The notes: generated by a model from the letters alone, not told the origin. DNA of 64,000 bases from Rhodococcoides corynebacterioides (GCF_019834675.1 NZ_JABUBU010000003.1:62001-126000), one strand, 5' to 3'; positions 15,371 through 24,290 are shown, counted from the stretch's first letter. A program made the numbers and translations.

Positions 15371-16374
15371 GACGCCACCGATCCGGCCACGTCGACCCAG
15401 GCCAGCCTCGACCATGCGTCGTCGGTGACGTCCGCGGCCGCGGCCAGGTCCGTGACGGTGGGCACGGCGGCGCCGTCCCCGTGCGCCGTCAGCGCGGCCG
15501 CCGCGCACAGATGCCCCCACCGCACGGCAGTGACGGTCCCGACGCCGTGCAGGACACCCGCGAGATAGCCGCCGGCGAATGCGTCTCCCGCACCGATCTT
15601 CTCGACCACCTCCACGCGTACGGCGGGCACCACGACCGACCGCTCGCCGTCGTACGCCGTGACGGCCGCGGAATCGTTCTTGATCACCAGGCGCCGCGGC
15701 TCGGGGAACAGGGCGCGCAGCGCGGCCGGATCCCCGGTCCCGAAGACCACCTCGGCCTCGTCGGCGCCCAGGAGCACGATGTCGCTCCGGCGCACCTGCT
15801 CGCCGAGTACGCGCGCCGCCTCGACACCCGAGTTCCACAGCGTGGGGCGGTGATTGAGGTCGAAGCTCACCGCGGCGCCGAGAGTGTGGATGCGTTCGAC
15901 CGCCGTGCGCGCGGAATCGGAGAGCGCCAGGGTGATCCCGCTGACGTGCACGAGGTCGGTGCGGCCCAGTCGCTCGCCGATCCACTCGACGTCGTCCGCA
16001 CACAGGGCACTCGCGGCGGACCCGGAGCGGAAGTACGCCATGCGACTGTCGCCCAGCGCGAGGTCGTAGGGGTGCGCGGTGCCCGCACCCCGCTCCTTGA
16101 CGTAGAGGCCGGTGGAGCGGGTGGGGTCGACGAGCACGGCGGAGGTGTCGACGCCGGCCTCGACCAGATCGGACCGCAGGTAGCGGCCGAAGCCGTCGTC
16201 GCCGACGCGGGAGGCCCAGGCGGTGTCCACGCCCAGCCGGGCGAGGACGCGGGCGACGTTGGCCTCGGCTCCGCCGGCGCCGCGGACGAAGTGGCCGGAG
16301 TGCTCGAGCGGGCCGGGCTCGGCGACCATCACCACGAGCCCTTCGCCGACACACACCGCTCGGGGGCTCGTCAC
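15367..16374 (-). CDS. kdgK: PfkB-family sugar kinase, probable 2-keto-3-deoxygluconate kinase
   Basis: A 335-residue ribokinase-fold enzyme. The PfkB signature 2 'IGAGDAFAGGYLAG' with the catalytic Asp is near residue 270. The substrate lid region 'FVRGAGGAEANVARVLARLG' is near residue 31. It would phosphorylate 2-keto-3-deoxygluconate (KDG) to KDPG with ATP. That assignment rests on the KDPG aldolase in the divergent operon, since PfkB sequences alone do not settle the substrate. GTG start at 16374 is preceded by GAGGA. It is the first gene of the kdgK-iclR-ridA operon. Confidence 0.85.
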   Translation of the reverse strand: MTSPRAVCVGEGLVVMVAEPGPLEHSGHFVRGAGGAEANVARVLARLGVDTAWASRVGDDGFGRYLRSDLVEAGVDTSAVLVDPTRSTGLYVKERGAGTAHPYDLALGDSRMAYFRSGSAASALCADDVEWIGERLGRTDLVHVSGITLALSDSARTAVERIHTLGAAVSFDLNHRPTLWNSGVEAARVLGEQVRRSDIVLLGADEAEVVFGTGDPAALRALFPEPRRLVIKNDSAAVTAYDGERSVVVPAVRVEVVEKIGAGDAFAGGYLAGVLHGVGTVTAVRWGHLCAAAALTAHGDGAAVPTVTDLAAAADVTDDAWSRLAWVDVAGSVAS

Positions 16375-16449
16375 AGTCGGATCCTCGCTCTTCTCAGCAT
16401 TCTCTCGCCATTCCTGCCGGTCTCGTTGCAGACTAACGACACTGAACAC

Positions 16450-16480
16450 ATTGTGCAATCAGCGTTGCATATTACGCAAC
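16450..16480. promoter_or_regulatory. Inverted repeats in the kdgK/dehydratase divergent promoter (candidate IclR operators)
   Basis: GTTGCATATTACGCAAC at 16464-16480 is an inverted repeat with 5-bp arms (GTTGC/GCAAC). ATTGTGCAAT at 16450-16459 is a second palindrome with the same TTG/CAA core. Both lie between the starts at 16374 and 16537. IclR is the only local regulator. Confidence 0.55.
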
Positions 16481-16536
16481 GGTTGCCGGGATCGCCGCAG
16501 AACGGTGCCGATCCGAGCCCGACCGGAGGACAACCC

Positions 16537-17817
16537 ATGATCGACAGGCGCACCGTCGACGCCCTGCGCGAGCGACGCCTCGGCCCCGAACACAAGTCCG
16601 TCCCGCCGTCGTCGTGGGGACTCACCGTGGACGAGTTCCTCGGCACCGGACCGACGTTGGCGGACTTCCAGACTCCCGTCGTGTCCCTCGATCGGACGCG
16701 TCTGACGTCCAACATCGCCGTGATGGCGGACTGGGCGGCGGCCGCCGGCGTCGACCTCGCTCCCCACGGCAAGACCACGATGGCTCCCGCACTGTGGCGC
16801 GAGCAGCTCGTCGCCGGGAGCTGGGCGATCACGCTCGCCACCCCGTGGCAGGTCCAGCTCGCCCGCGCGTTCGGCGTGCAGCGCATCATGCTGGCCAACG
16901 CCCTGGTCGATCCCGTTGCCCTGCGGTGGATCTCGGCCGAGCTCGACGAGCACCCGGAGTTCGACTTCCTCTGCTGGGCCGACAGCGAGGAGACCGTCGT
17001 CCGCATGGCCGAGATTCTCGGCTCTCCCGGACGCCCGGTGAACGTCGTCGTCGAACTGGGTGGGCCGCACGGACGGACGGGCGCGCGCACCGTCGACGCC
17101 GCCGTCGCGGTCGCCCGCCGCGTCGCGGACACTCCCGGCCTCGCCCTCGCGGGCGTCGGCGGGTACGAGGGCGCACTCGCCCACGACCGGACGCCCGACG
17201 GACTCGCCGCCGTCGCCCGGTATCTCGACGCGGTCGCCGACCTGCACCGCACGCTCGTCGACCAGAATTTGTACCCGGGCGCCGCCGTCGTCACCGCGGG
17301 CGGCAGCGCGTATCCCGATCTGGTCGTCCGGCACCTCGCCGAACTCACCGAGAACGTCACTGTTCCCACGCGCGTCGTCCTGCGGTCGGGCGCCTACCTC
17401 GTCCACGACGACGGCTTCTACGCCGACATCTCGCCGCTGATCGAATCCCGCGTCGGCGCAGCCCATCTCGCGTCGGCCATGCACGGCTGGGCCCGTGTGG
17501 TCTCGCGCCCCGAGCCCGAGCTGGCCCTGCTCGACGCGGGCAAGCGGGACGTGCCCTTCGACGAGGGCCTGCCCACCCCGCAGCGGATCGACACCGCGGA
17601 TGTCCCTGCCGACCAGCACATCTCGGCCGTGAACGACCAGCACGCCTTCCTGCGCATGCCGAGCGCCGGCCCGGACCACGCCCCCGTCGGCAGCGTCGTG
17701 CGACTGGGCCTCTCGCATCCCTGCACCGCCTTCGACAAGTGGCGCCTGCTGCCCGTCGTCGACGACGCCGACGGCGCGAACCCGCGCGTCGTCGACCTGA
17801 TCCACACCTTCTTCTAG
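16537..17817 (+). CDS. Fold-type III PLP enzyme of the D-serine/D-threonine dehydratase-aldolase group; probable D-glucosaminate dehydratase
   Basis: A 426-residue alanine-racemase-fold enzyme. The PLP Lys is in 'LAPHGKTTMAP' near residue 78. The C-terminal metal site typical of the DSD1/D-threonine aldolase family appears as 'LSHPCTAFDKW' near residue 396 (His and Cys). D-glucosaminate dehydratases described from Pseudomonas belong to this family and yield KDG plus ammonia. The neighbours (D-aminoacylase, KDG kinase, KDPG aldolase) fit that reaction better than D-serine dehydration. GGAGGA precedes the ATG at 16537. First gene of the operon running to 23767. Confidence 0.8.
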   Translation: MIDRRTVDALRERRLGPEHKSVPPSSWGLTVDEFLGTGPTLADFQTPVVSLDRTRLTSNIAVMADWAAAAGVDLAPHGKTTMAPALWREQLVAGSWAITLATPWQVQLARAFGVQRIMLANALVDPVALRWISAELDEHPEFDFLCWADSEETVVRMAEILGSPGRPVNVVVELGGPHGRTGARTVDAAVAVARRVADTPGLALAGVGGYEGALAHDRTPDGLAAVARYLDAVADLHRTLVDQNLYPGAAVVTAGGSAYPDLVVRHLAELTENVTVPTRVVLRSGAYLVHDDGFYADISPLIESRVGAAHLASAMHGWARVVSRPEPELALLDAGKRDVPFDEGLPTPQRIDTADVPADQHISAVNDQHAFLRMPSAGPDHAPVGSVVRLGLSHPCTAFDKWRLLPVVDDADGANPRVVDLIHTFF

Positions 17818-17826
17818 GAGCGCGCC

Positions 17827-19434
17827 GTGATCGATCTGATTCTGCGCGGCGGTGACGTCGTCGACGGCACGGGCGCCGCCCGGGTCCGCGCCGACGTGCT
17901 CGTCGCCGGCGGCCGCATTCACGACGTCGTTCCGGCCGGTACGCCGGTCGACGCCGGCGAGGTCGTCGACGTCCCCGCCGGGCACGTCGTCGCCCCCGGA
18001 TTCGTCGACATGCACGCCCATTCCGACCTCGGTCTGCTCACCGACCCCGGCCACGTCGCCAAAATCACCCAAGGCGTGACGACGGAGGTCATCGGTCAGG
18101 ACGGGCTCTCGTACGCGCCGATCGACGACGCGACCCTGGCCGTGGTGCGACGCCAAATCGCCGGGTGGAACGGCAATCCCGCGGACTTCGACTTCTCCTG
18201 GCGCACGGTCGGTGAGTACCTCGACCGACTCGACACCGGCATCACCCCCAATGCGGCGTATCTCGTCCCGCAGGGCACGCTGCGCTACCTGGCGGTGGGC
18301 GCCGACCAGCGACCGGCCACGCGCCGCGAGGTCGACCGCATGGCCGAGATGGTCGATCGCGCGATGGACGAGGGCGCCGTCGGTATGTCCAGTGGCCTCA
18401 CCTACACGCCGGGCATGTACGCGGACACCGGCGAACTGCGGGCCCTCTGCGAGGTGGTGGCGCGCCGGGGCGGGTTCTACGCTCCGCACACCCGCTCGTA
18501 CGGCCGGGGTGCGCTGGACGCCTACCGGGAGATGATCGACCTCGCCCGCGAGACCGGCTGCGCGCTCCACCTCACCCACGCCACGATGAACTTCGAGGAG
18601 AACCGCGGCCGCGCCGGGGAATTCCTCGAGCTGGTCGACGCCGCCGTGGCCGAGGGGTGCGACATCACGCTCGACACCTACCCGTACTTACCCGGTGCCA
18701 CCACCCTCTCGGCGCTCCTGCCGAGCTGGGCGATGTCCGGCGGCCTCGACGCCGCCCTCTCTCGTCTGACCGACCCCGACGCTCGCCGACGCATCACCGA
18801 CGACGTCACCCGCTACGGCTCGGACGGGTGCCACGGTGTCACGGTCGACTGGACCACCATCCAGCTGAGCGGGGTGGCCAATCCCGAGCTCGATCCCTAC
18901 GTGGGCCGGACCGTCGCCGAGATCGCGAGCGCGGAGGATCGACCCGCCGTGGACGTGTTCTTCGATGTGCTGCAACGGGATGCGTTCGCCACGACGATTC
19001 TCCAGCACGTGGGCCACGAGGAGAACGTGCGCGCGATCATGGTGCACCCGCACCACATGGGCGGCAGCGACGGCATCCTCGTCGGCGACCGCCCGCACCC
19101 GCGCGCCTGGGGCACGTTCCCCCGCTACCTCGGCCACTACGTGCGCGAGATCGGGCTGCTGTCGCTCGAGGAGTGCATCCACCACCTCACCGGTCGCCCC
19201 GCGGCGCGCCTGTCGCTGCGCGACCGCGGACTCGTCCGCCCCGGCCACGCCGCCGACCTCGTGGTGCTCGATCCCGAGACCGTCCGGGACACCGCCACCT
19301 TCGACCATCCGAAGCAAGCCGCCGCCGGCATCCCCCACGTTCTCGTCGCCGGCCGGTTCGCCGTCCGCGACGGCGCACCCACCGGCGTGCTCGCCGGCCG
19401 CTCCCTCCGCCACTCTCCGACAGGAACCGCATGA
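17827..19434 (+). CDS. N-acyl-D-amino-acid deacylase (amidohydrolase superfamily)
   Basis: A 535-residue D-aminoacylase-type metal hydrolase. The metal motif 'VDMHAHSDLGLL' is near residue 63. 'FYAPHTRSYG' and 'LHLTHATMN' lie near residues 218 and 238. The D-aminoacylase region 'GGSDGILVGDRPHPRAWGTF' is near residue 412. It would cleave an N-acyl group, here perhaps the acetyl of N-acetyl-D-glucosaminate, giving the free amino-sugar acid. GTG start at 17827 follows TAGGAG. It starts 9 nt after the dehydratase gene and overlaps the aldolase gene by 4 nt. No signal peptide, so the substrate must be imported first. Confidence 0.88.
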   Translation: MIDLILRGGDVVDGTGAARVRADVLVAGGRIHDVVPAGTPVDAGEVVDVPAGHVVAPGFVDMHAHSDLGLLTDPGHVAKITQGVTTEVIGQDGLSYAPIDDATLAVVRRQIAGWNGNPADFDFSWRTVGEYLDRLDTGITPNAAYLVPQGTLRYLAVGADQRPATRREVDRMAEMVDRAMDEGAVGMSSGLTYTPGMYADTGELRALCEVVARRGGFYAPHTRSYGRGALDAYREMIDLARETGCALHLTHATMNFEENRGRAGEFLELVDAAVAEGCDITLDTYPYLPGATTLSALLPSWAMSGGLDAALSRLTDPDARRRITDDVTRYGSDGCHGVTVDWTTIQLSGVANPELDPYVGRTVAEIASAEDRPAVDVFFDVLQRDAFATTILQHVGHEENVRAIMVHPHHMGGSDGILVGDRPHPRAWGTFPRYLGHYVREIGLLSLEECIHHLTGRPAARLSLRDRGLVRPGHAADLVVLDPETVRDTATFDHPKQAAAGIPHVLVAGRFAVRDGAPTGVLAGRSLRHSPTGTA

Positions 19435-20048
19435 GTATCTCCACCGTCCTCGAGGACCGCGCGCTCGTCGTCGTGCGCGCGCCCGCGATCCCCGACCCGG
19501 TCGCCCTCGCCGAGGCCCTCGCCGCGGGCGGTCTGCGCGCCGTCGAGCTGACGTTCACCACCCCGGACGTGTTGTCCTGCCTCGAGAAGGCCGCCGCATC
19601 CGGTGCCGTGGTGGGTGCGGGCACCGTCGTCACCGCCGAGCAGGCCGCGGCCGCCATCGACAGCGGCGCCACGTTCCTCGTCACCCCCGGCCTCCGGCCC
19701 GACGTCGCCCGCGTCGCGACCGAGCGGAACGTCCCGGTGGTCATGGGCGCGCTCACCCCGTCCGAGATCATGGTCGCCGTCGATCTGGGCGCCGCCGCGG
19801 TGAAGGTGTTTCCTGCCAAGCTGTTCGGGCCCTCCTACTTCGGCGATCTGCGCGGACCCTTCCCGGACACCGCCCTGATTCCGTCCGGTGGTGTCAACGC
19901 CGACAACGCCGCCGACTTCCTCGCGCGCGGCGCCGTCGCCGTCACCGCGGGAACGGACGTCGTTCCGCCCGATGCCGTCGCCGCCGGTCGGTGGGACGAC
20001 ATCACCTCCCGCGCCGCCCACTTCGTCCGCGCGATCGCGCGCCCGTAA
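19431..20048 (+). CDS. eda: 2-keto-3-deoxy-6-phosphogluconate (KDPG) aldolase
   Basis: A 205-residue class I aldolase of the KDPG/KHG family that splits KDPG into pyruvate and glyceraldehyde 3-phosphate. Family residues are the catalytic Glu in 'AVELTFTTPD' near residue 38, 'VVGAGTVVT' near 60, and the Schiff-base Lys in 'VKVFPAKLFGP' near 126. The ATG at 19431 overlaps the deacylase stop codon. With the kinase encoded in the divergent operon, it completes the lower part of the pathway. Confidence 0.93.
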   Translation: MSISTVLEDRALVVVRAPAIPDPVALAEALAAGGLRAVELTFTTPDVLSCLEKAAASGAVVGAGTVVTAEQAAAAIDSGATFLVTPGLRPDVARVATERNVPVVMGALTPSEIMVAVDLGAAAVKVFPAKLFGPSYFGDLRGPFPDTALIPSGGVNADNAADFLARGAVAVTAGTDVVPPDAVAAGRWDDITSRAAHFVRAIARP

Positions 20049-20070
20049 CCCCCTCGAAAGGCACACCCCC

Positions 20071-21543
20071 ATGAGTTCCGTCGTCGACTGGCTCCGGACG
20101 TCCACACCCGGACTGCTCGTGCTCTGCGGTATCGCGATCGCGGTACTGCTGTTCGTCATCATCAAGATCAAGCTGGAACCGTTCATCGCCCTGCTGATCG
20201 TGGGTCTCGGGCTCGCCCTGGCGGCCGGACTCCCCGTCTCGCAGATCGTCGGCACCGCCATCAAGAGCGGCGACTCCATTCTCGAGACCGGCTTCGGCGG
20301 CATCCTCGGCCACATCGCGGTCATCATCGGTCTCGGCACGGTGCTGGGCGCGATCCTCGAACGGTCCGGCGGCGCACAGGCTCTCACGGCGCGCCTGCTC
20401 GGTGTGTTCGGTGAGCGCGGAGCGCCGATCGCCATGGGTCTGCTCGGGCTCATCTTCGGAATCCCCGTGTTCTTCGACATCGGCATCTTCGTCCTCGCAC
20501 CGCTCGTCTACGTCGCCGCACGTCAGGGCGGCAAGTCGCTGGTGCTCTACGCGATGCCGATGCTCGCCGGCCTGTCGATGACCCACGCGTTCCTCCCGCC
20601 GCACCCCGGCCCGGTCGCCCTGGGCGGCCTGCTCGAGGTCAATCTCGGCTGGCTCATCCTCATGGGATTCGTCTGCGGCATCCCCGGTTTCATCGCCGCG
20701 GGCCTGCTGTGGGGCAGCTACATCGGCAAGCGTGTGATCGTCGAGGTGCCCGAGGACTTCGTCAACGACGCCGACGCCGCCACCAGCGGCACGTCTACCG
20801 GTTCCGACCAGGACGGCCCGCACGTCTCCGGTGGCACCGCCGTGACCACCGCGCGTCCCCGCGTCACCACCCCGCCGTCGGTGGGCACCATCGGCGCCAT
20901 CATCGCCGTTCCGCTGATCCTCATCCTCGGAGCCACCTTCGGCACGATCCTGCTCGACGAGGGTCGCCTTCTGCAGGTGCTCACCTTCTTCGGCACGCCC
21001 GCGGTGGCACTGCTGATCGCCGTGCTCATCGCGTTCTACGTCCTCGGCATCCGCCGTGGCTCGACGGTGCAGGAATTGTCCACGCTCACCGGCGAATCCC
21101 TCCGCCCGGTCGGCATGTTGCTGCTCGTCGTGGGTGCCGGCGCGTTCTTCGGCAAGGTCATCTCGGCCACCGGCATCGGGACGGCGCTCGCGGACACCAT
21201 GTCCGCCGCCGGGCTGCCGATCATCGTGCTGGCGTACATCATCAGCTGCGCCCTGCGCATCGCCCAGGGCTCGGCGACGGTCGCCATCGTCACCACCGGC
21301 GGCATCGTCGGACCGCTCGTGGCGGCCCAGGACTACTCGCCGGTGGCCGTAGCTCTGATCGCGATGTCGATCGCCGCGGGGTCGATCATCCTCAGCCACG
21401 TCAACGACGGCGGGTTCTGGATCATCGCGAAGTTCTTCAACATGACGGTCAAGCAGACGCTGCAGACCTGGACGGTGCTCGAGACCGTACTGTCGGTGGT
21501 GAGCTTCGCCGTCGCGGGCGTGCTGTTCGCGATCATCGCCTGA
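20071..21543 (+). CDS. GntP-family gluconate-type permease
   Basis: A 490-residue transporter with about 12 to 14 hydrophobic segments and GntP-family features: 'GFGGILGHIAVIIGLGT' near residue 72, 'HAFLPPHPGPVA' near 172, and 'ILSHVNDGGFWIIAKF' near 437. A polar loop rich in Ser/Thr/Asp divides the halves near residues 230-265. GntP proteins import gluconate and related aldonic acids with protons. In this operon the cargo is probably an amino-sugar acid. The start at 20071 follows GAAAGG; an upstream in-frame extension into the aldolase gene is not supported. Confidence 0.92.
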   Translation: MSSVVDWLRTSTPGLLVLCGIAIAVLLFVIIKIKLEPFIALLIVGLGLALAAGLPVSQIVGTAIKSGDSILETGFGGILGHIAVIIGLGTVLGAILERSGGAQALTARLLGVFGERGAPIAMGLLGLIFGIPVFFDIGIFVLAPLVYVAARQGGKSLVLYAMPMLAGLSMTHAFLPPHPGPVALGGLLEVNLGWLILMGFVCGIPGFIAAGLLWGSYIGKRVIVEVPEDFVNDADAATSGTSTGSDQDGPHVSGGTAVTTARPRVTTPPSVGTIGAIIAVPLILILGATFGTILLDEGRLLQVLTFFGTPAVALLIAVLIAFYVLGIRRGSTVQELSTLTGESLRPVGMLLLVVGAGAFFGKVISATGIGTALADTMSAAGLPIIVLAYIISCALRIAQGSATVAIVTTGGIVGPLVAAQDYSPVAVALIAMSIAAGSIILSHVNDGGFWIIAKFFNMTVKQTLQTWTVLETVLSVVSFAVAGVLFAIIA

Positions 21544-21572
21544 CCACTGTCGACCCTCGCCGGGAGGTATCC

Positions 21573-22382
21573 GTGCCCACGTTCGTCACCGACGACGGAG
21601 TCACCCTGGCGTACACCGACACCGGCGGCCCGAACCCGGCGATCGTGCTGATCGCCGGGTTCTGCGCTCCCGCGACCACCTGGGTGTTCCAGCAGGACGC
21701 CCTGGTCGACGCGGGCTACCGCGTGATCGCCTGGGATCGACGCTGTCACGGGGAATCCGAGTCGCCCGAGCACGGCGCGACGATGGACCGCCACGGCCGC
21801 GACCTCCACGACCTTCTGGACGCGCTCGCCCTCGAGAACGTCGCGCTGATCGGGGGGTCGATGGGCGCGAGTACCGCGTGGTCGTACGTCGACACGTTCG
21901 GCACCGATCGGCTGCGCGCGGTGGTCTCGATCGACCAGACGCCGAAGATGGTGTCCGATGCCGACTGGCCGTACGGCTTCCACGGTCTCACCGAGGCGAC
22001 CGTCGACGGGTTCTTCGACGGCGGCATCCCGGACACCGGACGCGGACGGCCCACCCGCAAGTCCGTGATGCCGATGGCGAAACTGGCTCTGCGCCTGCGG
22101 GGTGTGCCGCGAATGGCGTCACCCGACACCGCGCCGATGCGCGCGCTGCTCGACGACCATGCTCGCCGCGACTGGCGCGGAACGATCGCCGGTGCCGAGG
22201 TGCCGGTGCTGATGCTCGCGGCTCGTGACAGCCAGTTCTGGCCCGCCGAGCATTCGGCCGCCGCGGTGGCCGACAACCCGCTCGGCCAGTCGGTGGTGAT
22301 CGAGGACTGCGGTCACGCCGCCAACCTCGACCGACCCGACGCGGTGAACGCCGCGCTGCTCGACTTCATGGGGCGACCGTGA
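21573..22382 (+). CDS. Alpha/beta-hydrolase
   Basis: A 269-residue alpha/beta-hydrolase. The nucleophile elbow is 'GGSMGAS' near residue 91. The oxyanion region is 'LIAGFCAPATTW'. The catalytic His lies in 'EDCGHAANLDRPD' near 247. The GTG at 21573 follows GGGAGG. Its stop overlaps the next start (GTGA). In this operon it could open an aldonolactone or act on an ester precursor; the sequence does not decide this. 3-oxoadipate enol-lactonase-like proteins show the same motif set. Confidence 0.82.
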   Translation: MPTFVTDDGVTLAYTDTGGPNPAIVLIAGFCAPATTWVFQQDALVDAGYRVIAWDRRCHGESESPEHGATMDRHGRDLHDLLDALALENVALIGGSMGASTAWSYVDTFGTDRLRAVVSIDQTPKMVSDADWPYGFHGLTEATVDGFFDGGIPDTGRGRPTRKSVMPMAKLALRLRGVPRMASPDTAPMRALLDDHARRDWRGTIAGAEVPVLMLAARDSQFWPAEHSAAAVADNPLGQSVVIEDCGHAANLDRPDAVNAALLDFMGRP

Positions 22383-23767
22383 CCGCGGTCGGGTCGGCCG
22401 TGGTCGACGCACTCCGAAGCGCCCTGCCCGCGGATCGCCTCCTGCTCGATCCCGACGTCGTGGCCTCCTACGTGCACGACGAGGCCGAGTGGGCACCGCA
22501 CGGCGAGCCCGCCGCCGTCGTGCGACCCCGCTCGGCCGAAGAGGTGCGCGCCGTCGTCCTCGCCTGCGTCGAGACCGGAACGCCCGTCGTCACGCGCGGG
22601 GCCGGAACGGGTCTGTCCGGCGGGGCGAATGCCGTCGCCGGGTGCGTGGTCGTCGCACTCGACGCGATGAACTCCATCGTCGAGATCGACACCCTCGAGC
22701 GCTACGCCGTCGTGCAGCCCGGCGTGATCAACGACCACCTGCGTGAGGCCTGCGCCGAACACGGGCTTTGGTACCCGCCGGACCCGGCCAGCTCGCCCTG
22801 GTCGACCATCGGCGGCAACGTCGCCACCAACGCCGGCGGACTGTGCTGCGTCAAGTACGGCGTGACCCGCGACTACGTCCTCGAACTGCAGGTGGTGACC
22901 GGCAGCGGCGAGCTGGTCCGCCTGGGTCGACGCACCGCCAAAGGTGTGGCGGGCTACGACTTCGCCTCCCTGATGGTCGGCTCCGAAGGCACCCTCGGCA
23001 TCGTCACCGAGGTCACCGTCCGGCTGCGCCCGCTGCAGCACCCGCCGCGCACGGTGGCCGGCTACTTCGACTCGATCGTCGACGCCGGACGGGCCGTCGC
23101 CGCCGTCGCCGCCGCGGGCCTCACGCCGTCCGCACTGGAGTTGGTCGACCGGCAGTGCCTCGTGGCCGTCGACGCGTGGAAGAACATGGGACTCGCCGTC
23201 GACGCGAACGTCGTGCTGCTGGGCCGGGTGGACACCCCGGGCGTCGAGGGCGACGCGGAGGCCACCCGGATGTCGGCGTGCTTCGACGACGCCGGCGCCA
23301 CCTGGTCCGCTGTGTCCACCGACCAGGCCGAATCGGACGCCCTGTTCGCCGCGCGCCGGTTGGCCTACCCGGCGATGGAGCGGCTCGGCCCCGTTCTCAC
23401 CGAGGACGTGTGCGTGCCCAAACGGCACGTGCCGGAGATGCTCGCCCGGATCGAGGCCATCGGTCGCCGCCACGACACCGTGATCGCCAACATCGCCCAC
23501 GCCGGCGACGGCAACCTCCACCCACTTCTCGTCGCACCCCGTGACGACGACGCCGCGCGCGATCGTGCCCGCGCCGCGTTCGACGACATCATCACCGCCG
23601 CACTCGAATTGGGCGGAACGGTCACCGGTGAACACGGGGTCGGGTTGCTGAAGATGGACGGCTTGGCGCGCGAACTGGACCCGGTGGTGCTGGCCATGCA
23701 CCGCGCGGTCAAGGCCGCGCTCGACCCGCACGGGATCCTGAACCCGGGCAAGATCGTCGCGACCTGA
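22379..23767 (+). CDS. FAD-linked oxidase (GlcD/D-lactate dehydrogenase type)
   Basis: A 462-residue flavoprotein with an N-terminal FAD-binding PCMH domain ('PVVTRGAGTGLSGGANAV' near residue 62, 'NVATNAGGLCCVKYG' near 144) and a C-terminal FAD-oxidase domain with 'HAGDGNLHPLL' near 372 and 'GTVTGEHGVGLLK' near 412. The family oxidises 2-hydroxy acids such as D-lactate, glycolate or D-2-hydroxyglutarate to 2-oxo acids. GTG start overlaps the hydrolase stop. It is the last gene of the operon; its link to the amino-sugar acid route is unclear. It might oxidise a hydroxy-acid side product. Confidence 0.88.
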   Translation: MTAVGSAVVDALRSALPADRLLLDPDVVASYVHDEAEWAPHGEPAAVVRPRSAEEVRAVVLACVETGTPVVTRGAGTGLSGGANAVAGCVVVALDAMNSIVEIDTLERYAVVQPGVINDHLREACAEHGLWYPPDPASSPWSTIGGNVATNAGGLCCVKYGVTRDYVLELQVVTGSGELVRLGRRTAKGVAGYDFASLMVGSEGTLGIVTEVTVRLRPLQHPPRTVAGYFDSIVDAGRAVAAVAAAGLTPSALELVDRQCLVAVDAWKNMGLAVDANVVLLGRVDTPGVEGDAEATRMSACFDDAGATWSAVSTDQAESDALFAARRLAYPAMERLGPVLTEDVCVPKRHVPEMLARIEAIGRRHDTVIANIAHAGDGNLHPLLVAPRDDDAARDRARAAFDDIITAALELGGTVTGEHGVGLLKMDGLARELDPVVLAMHRAVKAALDPHGILNPGKIVAT

Positions 23768-23770
23768 CGA

Positions 23771-23792
23771 CTGTCCCTTGCTCGGGGGACAG
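23771..23792 (+). terminator. Stem-loop after the FAD oxidase gene
   Basis: CTGTCCC (23771-23777) and GGGACAG (23786-23792) form a perfect 7-bp stem around an 8-nt loop, 4 bp after the stop codon of the last gene in the operon. No T-run follows. Confidence 0.5.
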
Positions 23793-23940
23793 ACGCCGGC
23801 CCGCACCGTGTGGTTGCATGTGCTCAGCACTCTTCTCCGCCTTGCCCCCGAAATTGGGGTCTGTCGCGGTCCCCCGATCGGAATTTACGGTCTGTTCCAG
23901 CGGTCGAACGACGCCGCACGGACCGACCGGGGGGAAACGG

Positions 23941-24192
23941 ATGCAGACGATCATGGACGACAGGGAGCGCCCCGCCTTGAGTGCGCGGGAGGTCGAAGTT
24001 CTGCTCGAGTGGATCGTGCGCGATTCCAAAGGGGACGTCGCGCGGTCGCTGTACATCTCCCCCGCCACCGTCGGCACCCACATCGCCCGCGTCCGCGACA
24101 AGTACGAGGCCGTCGGCCGGTCCGCCAACTCCAAGGCCGCGCTGGTCGCGCGGGCCCTGCAGGACGGGTACATCACCCTCGACGAGCTCTGA
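23941..24192 (+). CDS. Stand-alone LuxR-type helix-turn-helix protein
   Basis: An 83-residue protein that is almost entirely a LuxR/GerE-type DNA-binding domain: 'LSAREVEVLLEWI' near residue 13, 'DVARSLYISPATVGTHIARVRDKY' across residues 31-54, then 'SKAALVARALQDG'. No receiver or sensor domain is attached. The ATG at 23941 follows GGGGGA; an upstream in-frame start at 23818 lacks a ribosome site. It stands alone between the amino-sugar acid operon and a palindromic repeat. A target is not apparent. Confidence 0.75.
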   Translation: MQTIMDDRERPALSAREVEVLLEWIVRDSKGDVARSLYISPATVGTHIARVRDKYEAVGRSANSKAALVARALQDGYITLDEL

Positions 24193-24204
24193 CGGCCCTC
24201 CCGG

Positions 24205-24290
24205 CCGATCCGCGCGACGTCCAGGGATCCGCGCCTGCTGCAACCGACGCGGATCGCTGGAACGGAAGCGGATCGGGCGGTCACGGCACC
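24205..24290. repeat. 86-bp palindromic dispersed repeat, copy 1
   Basis: The outer arms CCGATCCGC and GCGGATCGG pair perfectly. Inside them TCCAG/CTGGA and GATCCGCG/CGCGGATC pair too, giving a long interrupted hairpin of about 72 bp followed by GCGGTCACGGCACC. It differs from copy 2 (36466-36551) at about 5 of 86 positions. It lies between the convergent LuxR-type and DeoR-type genes. Confidence 0.88.

Noticed and set aside
16459..18579. A 706-codon minus-strand frame over the dehydratase and deacylase genes
   Set aside because: Antisense shadow of two well-supported genes; composition is biased to Gly/Asp/Arg/Val and no domain is visible.
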